A stretch of 64,000 bases of DNA from Candidatus Poribacteria bacterium (GTDB lineage Bacteria; Poribacteria; WGA-4E; WGA-3G): contig JAAXGN010000084.1 in NCBI GenBank assembly GCA_012267415.1, positions 1-64,000 of the forward strand, given 5' to 3'. The stretch's first letter is position 1; each line of letters starts with the position of its first letter. Positions 32,339 through 41,096 of the stretch are shown here, one piece after another. The notes below the pieces were generated by a model. It saw only the letters and a list, made by a program, of their open reading frames with translations. It was not told the origin of the DNA and ran no database searches. The position numbers and the translations under genes were made by a program.

Positions 32339-32663
32339 TATTGTTGACTTGTTTTGCTGTTCCTACTTAGGTGCTTCCGTATGCACTATAACTTTCATTA
32401 TGATGTTTTTCAGTCCCGTAGGGACGATATGTTTATAGAAAAAATGTGGATGACCCCTCTTGAGTTCCGTAGGAACGGCATAGAAGATAAACATTCCGTC
32501 CCTACGGGACTAAAAAGTACTACACATATCCTGCAATTCACCATAATGTCAGACATTGTGCCAAGAACTTTACACACCCTACGGAAGAGTGGAAGCAACA
32601 ACTCTAATCATGAATGAATCTATAGAATGAAAGGGCGGAAGAACGGAAGGAGGAATTCTTAGC

Positions 32664-33896
32664 ATGAATAAATTTGTAGTGGAAATAATTGGTCGGAGAA
32701 ACGGTATAATCGGGCGGGGAAACGGTATAAACGGGCGGGGAAACCCCGCCCCTACGGAAGCGAATAGGTGTAGAGTCTTCGCTTTTTTGAGTATCTGTGT
32801 ATTACTGTTACAGTTCGCGAGTTTTTCTTGGACTGAGGAGGGGAAAGAACAGCGGATGCGAGCGCGTGACATCGGCATCACTATCGGTTCGCTTCCTACA
32901 GGTAAACTCAACGCTATCACGGATGTGCCAGGAGTTAAAGTCGGACACGTTACCTTGAACGAAGGGGAATCTATCCGGACCGGTGTTACGGCTATCCTTC
33001 CGCATGAGGATATCTGGAAAAGGCGATACTTTGGGGCGGCACATACCATCCATGGCAACGGTGAAGCCACCGGTATTGCACGGATAAATCAGGCAGGATG
33101 GATTGAGTCGCCAATTCTGCTAACCAATACGTTAAGTGTTGGTGCTGTCCACGACGGTGTCGTGCGATATATCGTGAAACGATATCCGAACGACAATATT
33201 ATTCTTCCCATTGTTGCAGAATGTTATGATGGTGGTTTGAACGACATAAGCGGTCTCCATGTCAAACCGGAACATGCGATTGCAGCGATTGAAAAAGCAG
33301 CATATGGTCCGGTGGCTGAGGGAAGTGTCGGTGGTGGGACAGGTATGCGGTGCTACGGTTTCAAAGCAGGTATTGGTACTGCTTCTCGTGTGTTATCAGA
33401 AGATATCGGTGGATGGACAGTAGGTGTATTGGTAAATTCTAACGGTGGCAGGCGACATCAGCTGCGTATTGATGGTGTGCCAGTCGGTAAGGCTTTGACA
33501 GAAGATCAGGTGAAACCGGGTAGGGATGGATCGTTTATTATTGTTATCGCAACGGATGCGCCTTTATCGCATCGTCAGTTGAAACAGGTGGCGATGCGTG
33601 CGACACACGGACTCGCACGTACAGGGACTCCGAGTACTGATAGCAGCGGTGAATTCGTGATTGCGTTTTCGACTGCTAACGTTTTTCCGGGTAATACGGA
33701 GAACGGTACTTTTCAGATTGATATGGTCGTCAATAGACGTTTGAGTTCACTCTTTCAGGCGGCTATTGAGGCGACCGAGGAGGCAGTTATCAATTCTATG
33801 ACGATGGCAACGACTACGACTGGACGTAATGGTCGGACGATGCCTGCGATTCCGTTGGATCGATTGAGACAGGTAATGCGGCAGTACGGACGTTGA
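32664..33896 (+). CDS. P1 family peptidase (DmpA/S58-like), repeat-encoded N-terminal extension
   Basis: GKLNAITDVPGVKVGHVTLNEGESIRTGVTAILP; SVGGGTGMRCYGFKAGIGTASR; GGAGG upstream of ATG. Confidence 0.88.
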   Translation: MNKFVVEIIGRRNGIIGRGNGINGRGNPAPTEANRCRVFAFLSICVLLLQFASFSWTEEGKEQRMRARDIGITIGSLPTGKLNAITDVPGVKVGHVTLNEGESIRTGVTAILPHEDIWKRRYFGAAHTIHGNGEATGIARINQAGWIESPILLTNTLSVGAVHDGVVRYIVKRYPNDNIILPIVAECYDGGLNDISGLHVKPEHAIAAIEKAAYGPVAEGSVGGGTGMRCYGFKAGIGTASRVLSEDIGGWTVGVLVNSNGGRRHQLRIDGVPVGKALTEDQVKPGRDGSFIIVIATDAPLSHRQLKQVAMRATHGLARTGTPSTDSSGEFVIAFSTANVFPGNTENGTFQIDMVVNRRLSSLFQAAIEATEEAVINSMTMATTTTGRNGRTMPAIPLDRLRQVMRQYGR

Positions 33897-33929
33897 GTGT
33901 TTAGTATGTCTTTTATTGAGAGGTGATAC

Positions 33930-35321
33930 ATGGAATTTCGTTATCTTTTTTTGGATCTGCAACATATTACTCGGATTGGGGGACTTTATCGCCGGATGCA
34001 CCAACCGCAACGGCACCCAGAAAATCCCATCTTACGAGGTGAGAACCCGTGGGAGCGCGTTGCATCCCTTTACGGCACAGTGCTTTACGACCCACATGAT
34101 TCGCTCTTCAAAATGTGGTATCTCACGGGTCCTTATGTAGATGGTATGGTAATGGTGCGTCAACGTAAGGCACTTGGTAACATTACACTGCTTGCTTATG
34201 CGACTTCAATTGATGGTGTGTATTGGGAAAAACCGATTCTTAATCAGATCGATTTTGAGGGCAGCACTGCGAACAATCTTATTGATGTTGGACGCACAAA
34301 CTGTGAAGGCATGGCTGTCATCTACGATGAGAACGAAACGGATCCTGATCGTCGTTACAAAGGTTTTTATTGGGAGCACGGTGGAATTGATACGTTCATT
34401 CAGCACGAAGGACGAACAATCTGGGGACAGGGTGAAGGAGACGGTATGTGGATGTCTTTTTCACCCGATGGCGTTCATTGGACAGACTACGAGAACAACC
34501 CTGTCATCTCGCTTGGTAGTGATACAACGCAATCGCTGGTTTGGGATCCGAAAATAGAAAAATACGTCGTGTTCGGTCGATTTGGTGCAGGTGGACGCAG
34601 AACGGCACGGACTGAAAGTAGTGACTGCATCAACTTTAGTAAGCCAGAACTGGTTCTCGGATGCGATGAATTTGATGAAGGTGGTACGCAAATTTACGGT
34701 ATGCCGATTAACATCTACGAAGGTGTTTATCTCGGTATGATTTGGATTTATAGAGAGGGTGTTGATGGTACTATTGACACATCGTTGGCTACCAGTCGAG
34801 ATGGAATTAAATGGGAGCGGGTTTTAGATCGACAAACTTTCTTGACGCTCGGAGAGAAAGGGAGTTGGGAAGACGGTATGGTACGCATCAGTCAGAATTT
34901 CATCACATATAACGACCAACTCTATTTCTATTATGGTGGTGTGAACGGACCGCATACCGGTCATAAGTTCAAACAGGTTGAACGAAAATATCAATCCATG
35001 CTGGGACTTGCGACATTAAGACGCGACGGTTTCGTATCGCTTGATGCTGGTGAAGTGGAAGGATTCATGTTGACGAAACCTTTGACGTTGAATGACAAAG
35101 ACTTATACCTAAATGTTGATGCAAGTCAAGGGTATGTTATCGTAGCAGTGACCGATGATTTGGGAATACCATTGGAGAATTACACTTCTCAACGAATTGT
35201 CGGTGATGAATTGGAGACACGGGTGAGTTTTGAAGGTTCGTTGGAAGCTTTAGAGGGGAGAGAAGTGCGATTACGGTTTCAGTTGAAAGAGGCGAGCCTG
35301 TTTTCTTATTGGTTTGTTTGA
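33930..35321 (+). CDS. Glycosidase-like beta-propeller protein (GH43/GH32-like fold)
   Basis: LYGTVLYDPHDSLFKMWYLTG; ATSIDGVYWEKP; SFSPDGVHWTDYENNPVI; SLATSRDGIKWERV. Confidence 0.7.
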   Translation: MEFRYLFLDLQHITRIGGLYRRMHQPQRHPENPILRGENPWERVASLYGTVLYDPHDSLFKMWYLTGPYVDGMVMVRQRKALGNITLLAYATSIDGVYWEKPILNQIDFEGSTANNLIDVGRTNCEGMAVIYDENETDPDRRYKGFYWEHGGIDTFIQHEGRTIWGQGEGDGMWMSFSPDGVHWTDYENNPVISLGSDTTQSLVWDPKIEKYVVFGRFGAGGRRTARTESSDCINFSKPELVLGCDEFDEGGTQIYGMPINIYEGVYLGMIWIYREGVDGTIDTSLATSRDGIKWERVLDRQTFLTLGEKGSWEDGMVRISQNFITYNDQLYFYYGGVNGPHTGHKFKQVERKYQSMLGLATLRRDGFVSLDAGEVEGFMLTKPLTLNDKDLYLNVDASQGYVIVAVTDDLGIPLENYTSQRIVGDELETRVSFEGSLEALEGREVRLRFQLKEASLFSYWFV

Positions 35322-35698
35322 CGAATCTCCAAGCTCATAAGAAAAACAATAGATGAGATTTCTGAATCGTTGTGTTTTGGTTGATTTAATTTGACATTTC
35401 ATTTTTCAAAAGTGTACCATACGGTACGAAATTTCGTACCGTGGTACATTTTTGTATTTTGTCTATTAATTCAGTCTGTGTAAGGTATTGTAGGCTGTCT
35501 TTATGTGTGTGAAAAATTTTAAATTTGCCCAAACGGTACGAAACCAATTGTCAAATATATTTTACGTTTTTTGCGGTTGAAGTCCAATTTGAAGTCTCTG
35601 ACATTTTTTTAATTTTCATTGTATTCTCCTTATTAACTGATGTTACTTGAATTGTAACTTATATTTTCGTATTTGTCAAGTGTAATTTCAGTGTGGGT

Positions 35699-35815
35699 GT
35701 AAAGTAATTGTCACCGTTTTTTATCTGAATCGCGGAATACGCGGAGAACACGGAAGACGCGGAAGGTGATCTTGCACAAATCAGGGTTACTTTTTCAGAA
35801 GAAACAAGCACCAGC
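35699..35815. repeat. Direct repeat copy A (cgcggagaacacggaagacgcggaagg)
   Basis: Aligns with copy B at 37401-37510. Confidence 0.75.
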
Positions 35816-35878
35816 GGTGCGAAAGGTATATAGAACGTATGTATTCAATTCCGTAACATGATACACCTTTCGCCCCTC

Positions 35879-35996
35879 ATGAAGATTAAATAAATAATCA
35901 GGTAATTCTACTAATAAGACTCATCATAGGAGTAAAGTTTCGTAGGGGCGGGGTTTCCCCGCCCGCGTATTACCCAATTAATAACTTAATCTTCAT
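35879..35996. repeat. 118-bp MITE-like element with ATGAAGATTAA terminal inverted repeats and cgtaggggcggggtttccccgcccg core
   Basis: Near-identical 118-bp copy at 60585-60702. Confidence 0.88.
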
Positions 35997-36127
35997 CTGG
36001 GGTTTGGCATTTTACAAAAACCTTATTCATGTGTTTCTACAAAAAATTTACACACCTTAAGTTATTAATTCAATCTTGAAATTTAGTTTAAAATATGCTA
36101 TCCTATAATCACTGAGACAACGAGAAG

Positions 36128-36475
36128 ATGATATCGGGAAGGAACAAGATGGCACAAAACAACGTACAATATCAGAACTACGACTGGGCACAAGAACACA
36201 TGGACGAAGCAGAAGTTTGCCTTTTAGCGACTATCCAAGTTAATTCGCAATTGCCGGAAAAAGAACAGCATCGGTATCAAGAATTATGGCATAAATGTGA
36301 ATATGGAACTTTAACCGAAATCGAACTTGCAGAATATCAGACATTGGTCAACAAATTAGACACTCGGAATCTGAAACGTCTTGAAGCAATTATCGCTTTA
36401 GCAGAGCTCAGAGGAAAAACAATAGATGAGATTATTGCAGAGGTCGGAGTAAAAGAGAAAATTAGTGTCACCTAA
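36128..36475 (+). CDS. Hypothetical small protein
   Basis: Open frame; likely start ATG 36149 (MAQNNVQYQNYDW). Confidence 0.65.
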   Translation: MISGRNKMAQNNVQYQNYDWAQEHMDEAEVCLLATIQVNSQLPEKEQHRYQELWHKCEYGTLTEIELAEYQTLVNKLDTRNLKRLEAIIALAELRGKTIDEIIAEVGVKEKISVT

Positions 36476-36511
36476 TTATACTCCAAATTGCTTTGACAAC
36501 AGGAAATTGTT

Positions 36512-36724
36512 ATGCAAGCGTACTATACTGCACAGATCCAACGCCGCGGTGAGCGGTGGATCGGTTGGATACGAGAAGTATCCGGAGTCACTTGTCAAGA
36601 AAGAACACGAGAAGAATTGCTTGAAACACTGAAGATTACACTTCTTGAGGTAATAGAATATGACTCGCAGGAAGCAGTTCTCCGAGCCGAAAGCGAGTAT
36701 GAGATAATAAAAATTGCTGTATGA
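36512..36724 (+). CDS. HicB-like small protein
   Basis: YYTAQIQRRGERWIGWIREVSGVTCQERTREELLETLKITLLEVIEY. Confidence 0.6.
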   Translation: MQAYYTAQIQRRGERWIGWIREVSGVTCQERTREELLETLKITLLEVIEYDSQEAVLRAESEYEIIKIAV

Positions 36725-36739
36725 AACGGATAGGAATGG

Positions 36740-36973
36740 TCAGTCTTCTGTCAGTAGTCGAAAATATTCGTCCCTATGCATATTGACAGTTCGCATGTTG
36801 TTTCTAATGATCGAAACTGGTACTTCGCCATAGCGCGGAATAACCACAGCCCGTTTAGCATCAGGATGGTGATATATGAGATGTGATCCTTTTTGTCGCA
36901 CAAAACTGCACCCGAAATTTTCAAAAATCTTAACTTGGGTTCGCCAGTCTGTCGACGAAAGTTTAGGCATCAA
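36740..36973 (-). CDS. hicA: HicA-like toxin
   Basis: FGCSFVRQKGSHLIYHHPDAKRAVVIPRYGEVPVSIIRNNMRTVNM; 4-nt overlap with upstream HicB. Confidence 0.8.
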   Translation of the reverse strand: MMPKLSSTDWRTQVKIFENFGCSFVRQKGSHLIYHHPDAKRAVVIPRYGEVPVSIIRNNMRTVNMHRDEYFRLLTED

Positions 36974-37266
36974 AAGCCTCCAAGGGGAACTGTAAGTTGA
37001 TTAAAGGAGACTACTTGTTTGTCAAGTTGAAGGATCAGTTGTGACGCACTCAAATCATAACCTGCTTCTTCTAAAAAAGCCTTAAGTGTTCCGAGTTTTG
37101 CTGTTTCTTCTAACTGAATTTCAATAACTTCAATCAAGTTTTTTCGCGCTTCTTCAATGTCCCTTCCACAACTTACAACGTCTAATTCTGGGCAATAGGC
37201 GGTGTACATATTGCCTTCTTTCCAAATTTCCTCTGTTACTACTAAATTTTTCATTTTACTCTCCAA
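36970..37266 (-). CDS. hicB: HicB-like antitoxin
   Basis: EEIWKEGNMYTAYCPELDVVSCGRDIEEARKNLIEVIEIQLEE. Confidence 0.8.
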   Translation of the reverse strand: MESKMKNLVVTEEIWKEGNMYTAYCPELDVVSCGRDIEEARKNLIEVIEIQLEETAKLGTLKAFLEEAGYDLSASQLILQLDKQVVSFNQLTVPLGGF

Positions 37267-37400
37267 TTTTTACCATTGATGTTGTATAGAATGTTAATAA
37301 GAATTGTACACAATTTTGCCGAAATTATCAAGTAATCTTGATAATTGAGAAGTTTAAATTGAATGTGAATCTTACCTTCTAGTAGAGAACATATAGGGGA

Positions 37401-37510
37401 TGTACAAAGTTATTGTCACCTTTTTTGTCAGAATCACAGATTACGCGGAGAACACGGAAGACGCGGAAGGTGTTATTGAGGATCACAGTGTTACTTTCAC
37501 AGAATTGGAA
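37401..37510. repeat. Direct repeat copy B
   Basis: ttattgtcacctttttt...acgcggagaacacggaagacgcggaaggtg...gtgttactttcacagaa aligns with copy A. Confidence 0.75.
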
Positions 37511-37676
37511 TTGTATGCATATATCCCTTTTCCGTGTTGAGAAAGTTATTAGAAAATGCAGGTAAACATCCGTCTACATAAGCTGCGTCTTGTCATTCTC
37601 TTTTTTCTATTTGGTTGGTTTAAGTGGGTTGAAAATAGTTTTGCATCCAATATGATTATATGTTAAAATTCGTTCT

Positions 37677-39422
37677 ATGAAACGTAAACTTATAGATAAT
37701 AGCAATATCAAACTTCTGGATGTCGTTGCGCTTGCTGAGGATGTCCCTGAACACAATCTTAAGCGTGGAGAGGTTGGTACAGTCGTTGAAATCCTTTCGT
37801 ATGGAGAAGCGTTTGAAGTTGAATTCAGTGATGACAATGGACAGATGTATAAGTGTCTTAGTTTTCTTGCCTCTCAGCTCCAGGTAATTCACGACAAACA
37901 GATGGTTACAAATCCGACAGAACAAGTAAACATTGGACGTTTAGAGGAATACAGAAGAGCTGCTATCCGCGCAGCTAATTTGGATGATTGGAAGAAAGCA
38001 GCAACCTTCTTTGAAGAAGGAGCAAAAAAGACTCAGCAAATTGAGAACATTGAAAGATATATTGGCGAAAGATATATCGGATTATACGCAGATGCAGGAT
38101 TTGCATACTTTAAAGCAGGTAATATGTTGAACTGCATAAAGTTTCTGCATCTTGCGTTGCGAGATTTTGAGAACCGTCCTCAAGACAACACAGACCTTCA
38201 GTATTTCACTTTAAAGAAACGTTTGGAACACATCATAAAATGGATATGGGGGATATGGTGTGGACTTGAAAATAATTCTTCATTACTTTCTGAACCTCCT
38301 GCGGGGTTCTGTAACAATCCGGATACTAACGAAAAAGTCTTAGAATTATCTGATTCTCCGATAGGGTACTCTTGGCTCTACCTTGCACAAATTGAGTACA
38401 GATTCGGGCATGAGACGACAGTTTTACAACATGCTTTACAAACCACAGATAAAAACACATATCCAGATTTAAGTTTCTTTCTCTCTCTACTCAAAATACA
38501 ATACGATTTTAGAAACAAAACCTTTGATGAACTGCCAGCACGTATACAGGAATTGGCAAATGCTTGCGACTCAATACAGAAGCACCTCCAAAGTGGAAAA
38601 GGGATCGGAGAAGAGGGAATTGGCTTTATACCTATTGAAAACGTTCCCAACTTCACAACTGTTGAGAACATCACTGTTATGTTAGTAGCAGCCCTTGTTA
38701 TGCAATCATCAGCAGGTGCAAATACAGATGCAATTCTGTCTATATGGCGAGAAAACTCAAAAGAACTACCTATAAAAGAAAATATGACAACTGTTCTTAA
38801 TCAGATTGACAGGATATTATCTGCAGATCAGGATAATGCGCTAAAAATGATGAAAAAACATGATGTTAAACCTGAAGAGAGGGTAACAGCAGCATTAAAG
38901 GTCATTCATAATATTGAAACGAGTCCAAAAGATCTTTTTCATGCACATATACTCATTTCAACTTATCTTGTTGATAGTTTAATATGGTTAGATCCCTTCT
39001 TGACAGGTTTAGCAAGACTACTTTCAGCACAGTGGCTTGAAAAGATAGAGCAAATACCTTTAAGATCAGCGTCCCAAGTAGGACAAGCATGTATAAGTAG
39101 TGAAACCGGCAAGAAAAAAATCGGTCAGATTCTACTCGCGGTACATACTGCTGTTTCAGTCAGAGTTACACCTGATACATTGAAACAGTTCCGCATCTGG
39201 ACAGAATCAGAACCGAAACAGGAACATAAGATAGGAAAAAATCCCGCAGCGCAACGCCTCATCAAAGCAATGGAAAAACCACCACATCTCACTGATGAAG
39301 ATATTGAAACACTGAATCAGTCCATAAAAGAGGGGAAAATACCTATAAAATTTGATTCGCCCTTTGATTCGGATGAAAGAATAATTGAATTAGGGATCCG
39401 TTTGGAAGATTGGAAAAAATAA
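37677..39422 (+). CDS. Hypothetical protein with N-terminal DUF4926-like domain and helical-repeat-like C-terminal region
   Basis: IKLLDVVALAEDVPEHNLKRGEVGTVVEILSYGEAFEVEFSDDNGQ; upstream TTGCAT-N17-TAAAAT; 45 nt from mod. Confidence 0.65.
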   Translation: MKRKLIDNSNIKLLDVVALAEDVPEHNLKRGEVGTVVEILSYGEAFEVEFSDDNGQMYKCLSFLASQLQVIHDKQMVTNPTEQVNIGRLEEYRRAAIRAANLDDWKKAATFFEEGAKKTQQIENIERYIGERYIGLYADAGFAYFKAGNMLNCIKFLHLALRDFENRPQDNTDLQYFTLKKRLEHIIKWIWGIWCGLENNSSLLSEPPAGFCNNPDTNEKVLELSDSPIGYSWLYLAQIEYRFGHETTVLQHALQTTDKNTYPDLSFFLSLLKIQYDFRNKTFDELPARIQELANACDSIQKHLQSGKGIGEEGIGFIPIENVPNFTTVENITVMLVAALVMQSSAGANTDAILSIWRENSKELPIKENMTTVLNQIDRILSADQDNALKMMKKHDVKPEERVTAALKVIHNIETSPKDLFHAHILISTYLVDSLIWLDPFLTGLARLLSAQWLEKIEQIPLRSASQVGQACISSETGKKKIGQILLAVHTAVSVRVTPDTLKQFRIWTESEPKQEHKIGKNPAAQRLIKAMEKPPHLTDEDIETLNQSIKEGKIPIKFDSPFDSDERIIELGIRLEDWKK

Positions 39423-39467
39423 TGAAAGAGGCGTTTCACGTCAATAACACAGATAATCCGAAAGGAA

Positions 39468-41087
39468 TTGCCCATGCCCACTCTTGAATTCAAAGGAAAG
39501 CAACATATCTATGCACACCACCTCACCGTTCCCTACCGACCCCTTGAAACAGACGAATCCCGATCCTGCAACCCAACCGGAGAAGATGACAACCTTATTA
39601 TCCACGGCGACAACCTACACGCCTTAAAAGCACTACTCCCTCACTACGCAAACCGAATTAAGTGTATCTACATTGACCCGCCGTACAACACTGGCAATGA
39701 AGGATGGGTTTACAACGACAATGTGAACAGTACATTGATGCAGCAATGGCTAAATGAGAACACTCCTGTTGATAATGAGGACTTAGAGAAACATGATAAA
39801 TGGCTCTGTATGATGTGGCCAAGGTTACACTTGCTAAAGGAATTACTGGCTGAAGACGGTGTAATTTTTATCTCTATTGATGATAACGAACAACACCGTT
39901 TGCGGATGCTGATGGATGATATCTTTGGAGGAAAAAACTTTGTCACAAACATAATTTGGCAGAAAAAATTTAGTCCGCAAAATGACGCAAAATACTTTTC
40001 CGATAACCACGATTTTGTGGTATGTTATGCAAAAAACAAAGAGACATGGAGGCCAGTTTTACTGCCGCGAACCGAAGAACACGACAAGCGATATTCTAAT
40101 CCTGACAACGATCCCAGGGGACGTTGGAGTTCAAGTGGGTTGGATGTTAAAACCTATCAAGAAGAATATGATTATCCAATTACCACTCCATCAGGACGAG
40201 TTGTAAACCCTCCACCAAGTAGATGTTGGAGGTGTAGTAAAGAGAAATTTGATGAATTAATCAATGATAATCGGATCTGGTTTGGTGAAGAAGGAAATAA
40301 TGTGCCGCGTGTAAAACGATTTCTATCGGAAGTAAAACAAGGTATCACACCTCTAACTGTATGGCTACACAAAGATGTTGGACATACCCAGAGTGCAACA
40401 CAAGGACTCAATAAAATAGGTGTTGCTTTTTCAAACCCTAAACCGCATACATTGATAAAACACATATTGCAAATCGGTACTGATCCAAATTGCATCGTCT
40501 TGGACTCCTTCGCCGGCAGTGGCACAACTGCCCACGCCGTACTCGCCTTAAACAAAGAAGATGGTGGCAACCGCAAGTTTATCCTCATAGAATGTGAAGA
40601 GTATGCAGATACCATCACCGCAGAACGTGTACGTAAGGTTATCAAAGGTGTTCCCGATGCAAGTGATGCTACACTACAAGAAGGTTTGGGAGGTACTTTT
40701 ACCTACTGCACTTTAGGTAAACCCATTGAAGTCGAAACGATGCTGACTGGAGACGGTTTGCCCGAATTCTCGGTACTTGCCGCAAATCTATTGTTAACAA
40801 AGTCTGGGAATGCTATAGGATCGGATACGTTAGAGGCACAGAACAGTGATGGACTTTTTCATAGCGATGACGAATATGACTACTACCTACTCTATAAACC
40901 TAAGCTTGAATATCTCCGCAGCGATGATGCAGTATTCAACTTGGAACGCGCGGAACGTATCCGAGATGTTTGCAGTGAGAATGGTAAAAAGGCGATTGTT
41001 TACGCGGCAGGATATATCGGGCAACGTGAACTCACGGGGATGGGTATAATTTTCTGTCAGCTTCCCGATGCCCTGCATGAAAGGTAG
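39468..41087 (+). CDS. mod: Type III restriction-modification methyltransferase (Mod)
   Basis: IDPPYNTGNEGWVYNDN and LDSFAGSGTTAHAVLALNKEDGGNRKFILIE. Confidence 0.92.
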   Translation: MPMPTLEFKGKQHIYAHHLTVPYRPLETDESRSCNPTGEDDNLIIHGDNLHALKALLPHYANRIKCIYIDPPYNTGNEGWVYNDNVNSTLMQQWLNENTPVDNEDLEKHDKWLCMMWPRLHLLKELLAEDGVIFISIDDNEQHRLRMLMDDIFGGKNFVTNIIWQKKFSPQNDAKYFSDNHDFVVCYAKNKETWRPVLLPRTEEHDKRYSNPDNDPRGRWSSSGLDVKTYQEEYDYPITTPSGRVVNPPPSRCWRCSKEKFDELINDNRIWFGEEGNNVPRVKRFLSEVKQGITPLTVWLHKDVGHTQSATQGLNKIGVAFSNPKPHTLIKHILQIGTDPNCIVLDSFAGSGTTAHAVLALNKEDGGNRKFILIECEEYADTITAERVRKVIKGVPDASDATLQEGLGGTFTYCTLGKPIEVETMLTGDGLPEFSVLAANLLLTKSGNAIGSDTLEAQNSDGLFHSDDEYDYYLLYKPKLEYLRSDDAVFNLERAERIRDVCSENGKKAIVYAAGYIGQRELTGMGIIFCQLPDALHER

Positions 41088-41096
41088 CGTAACATC

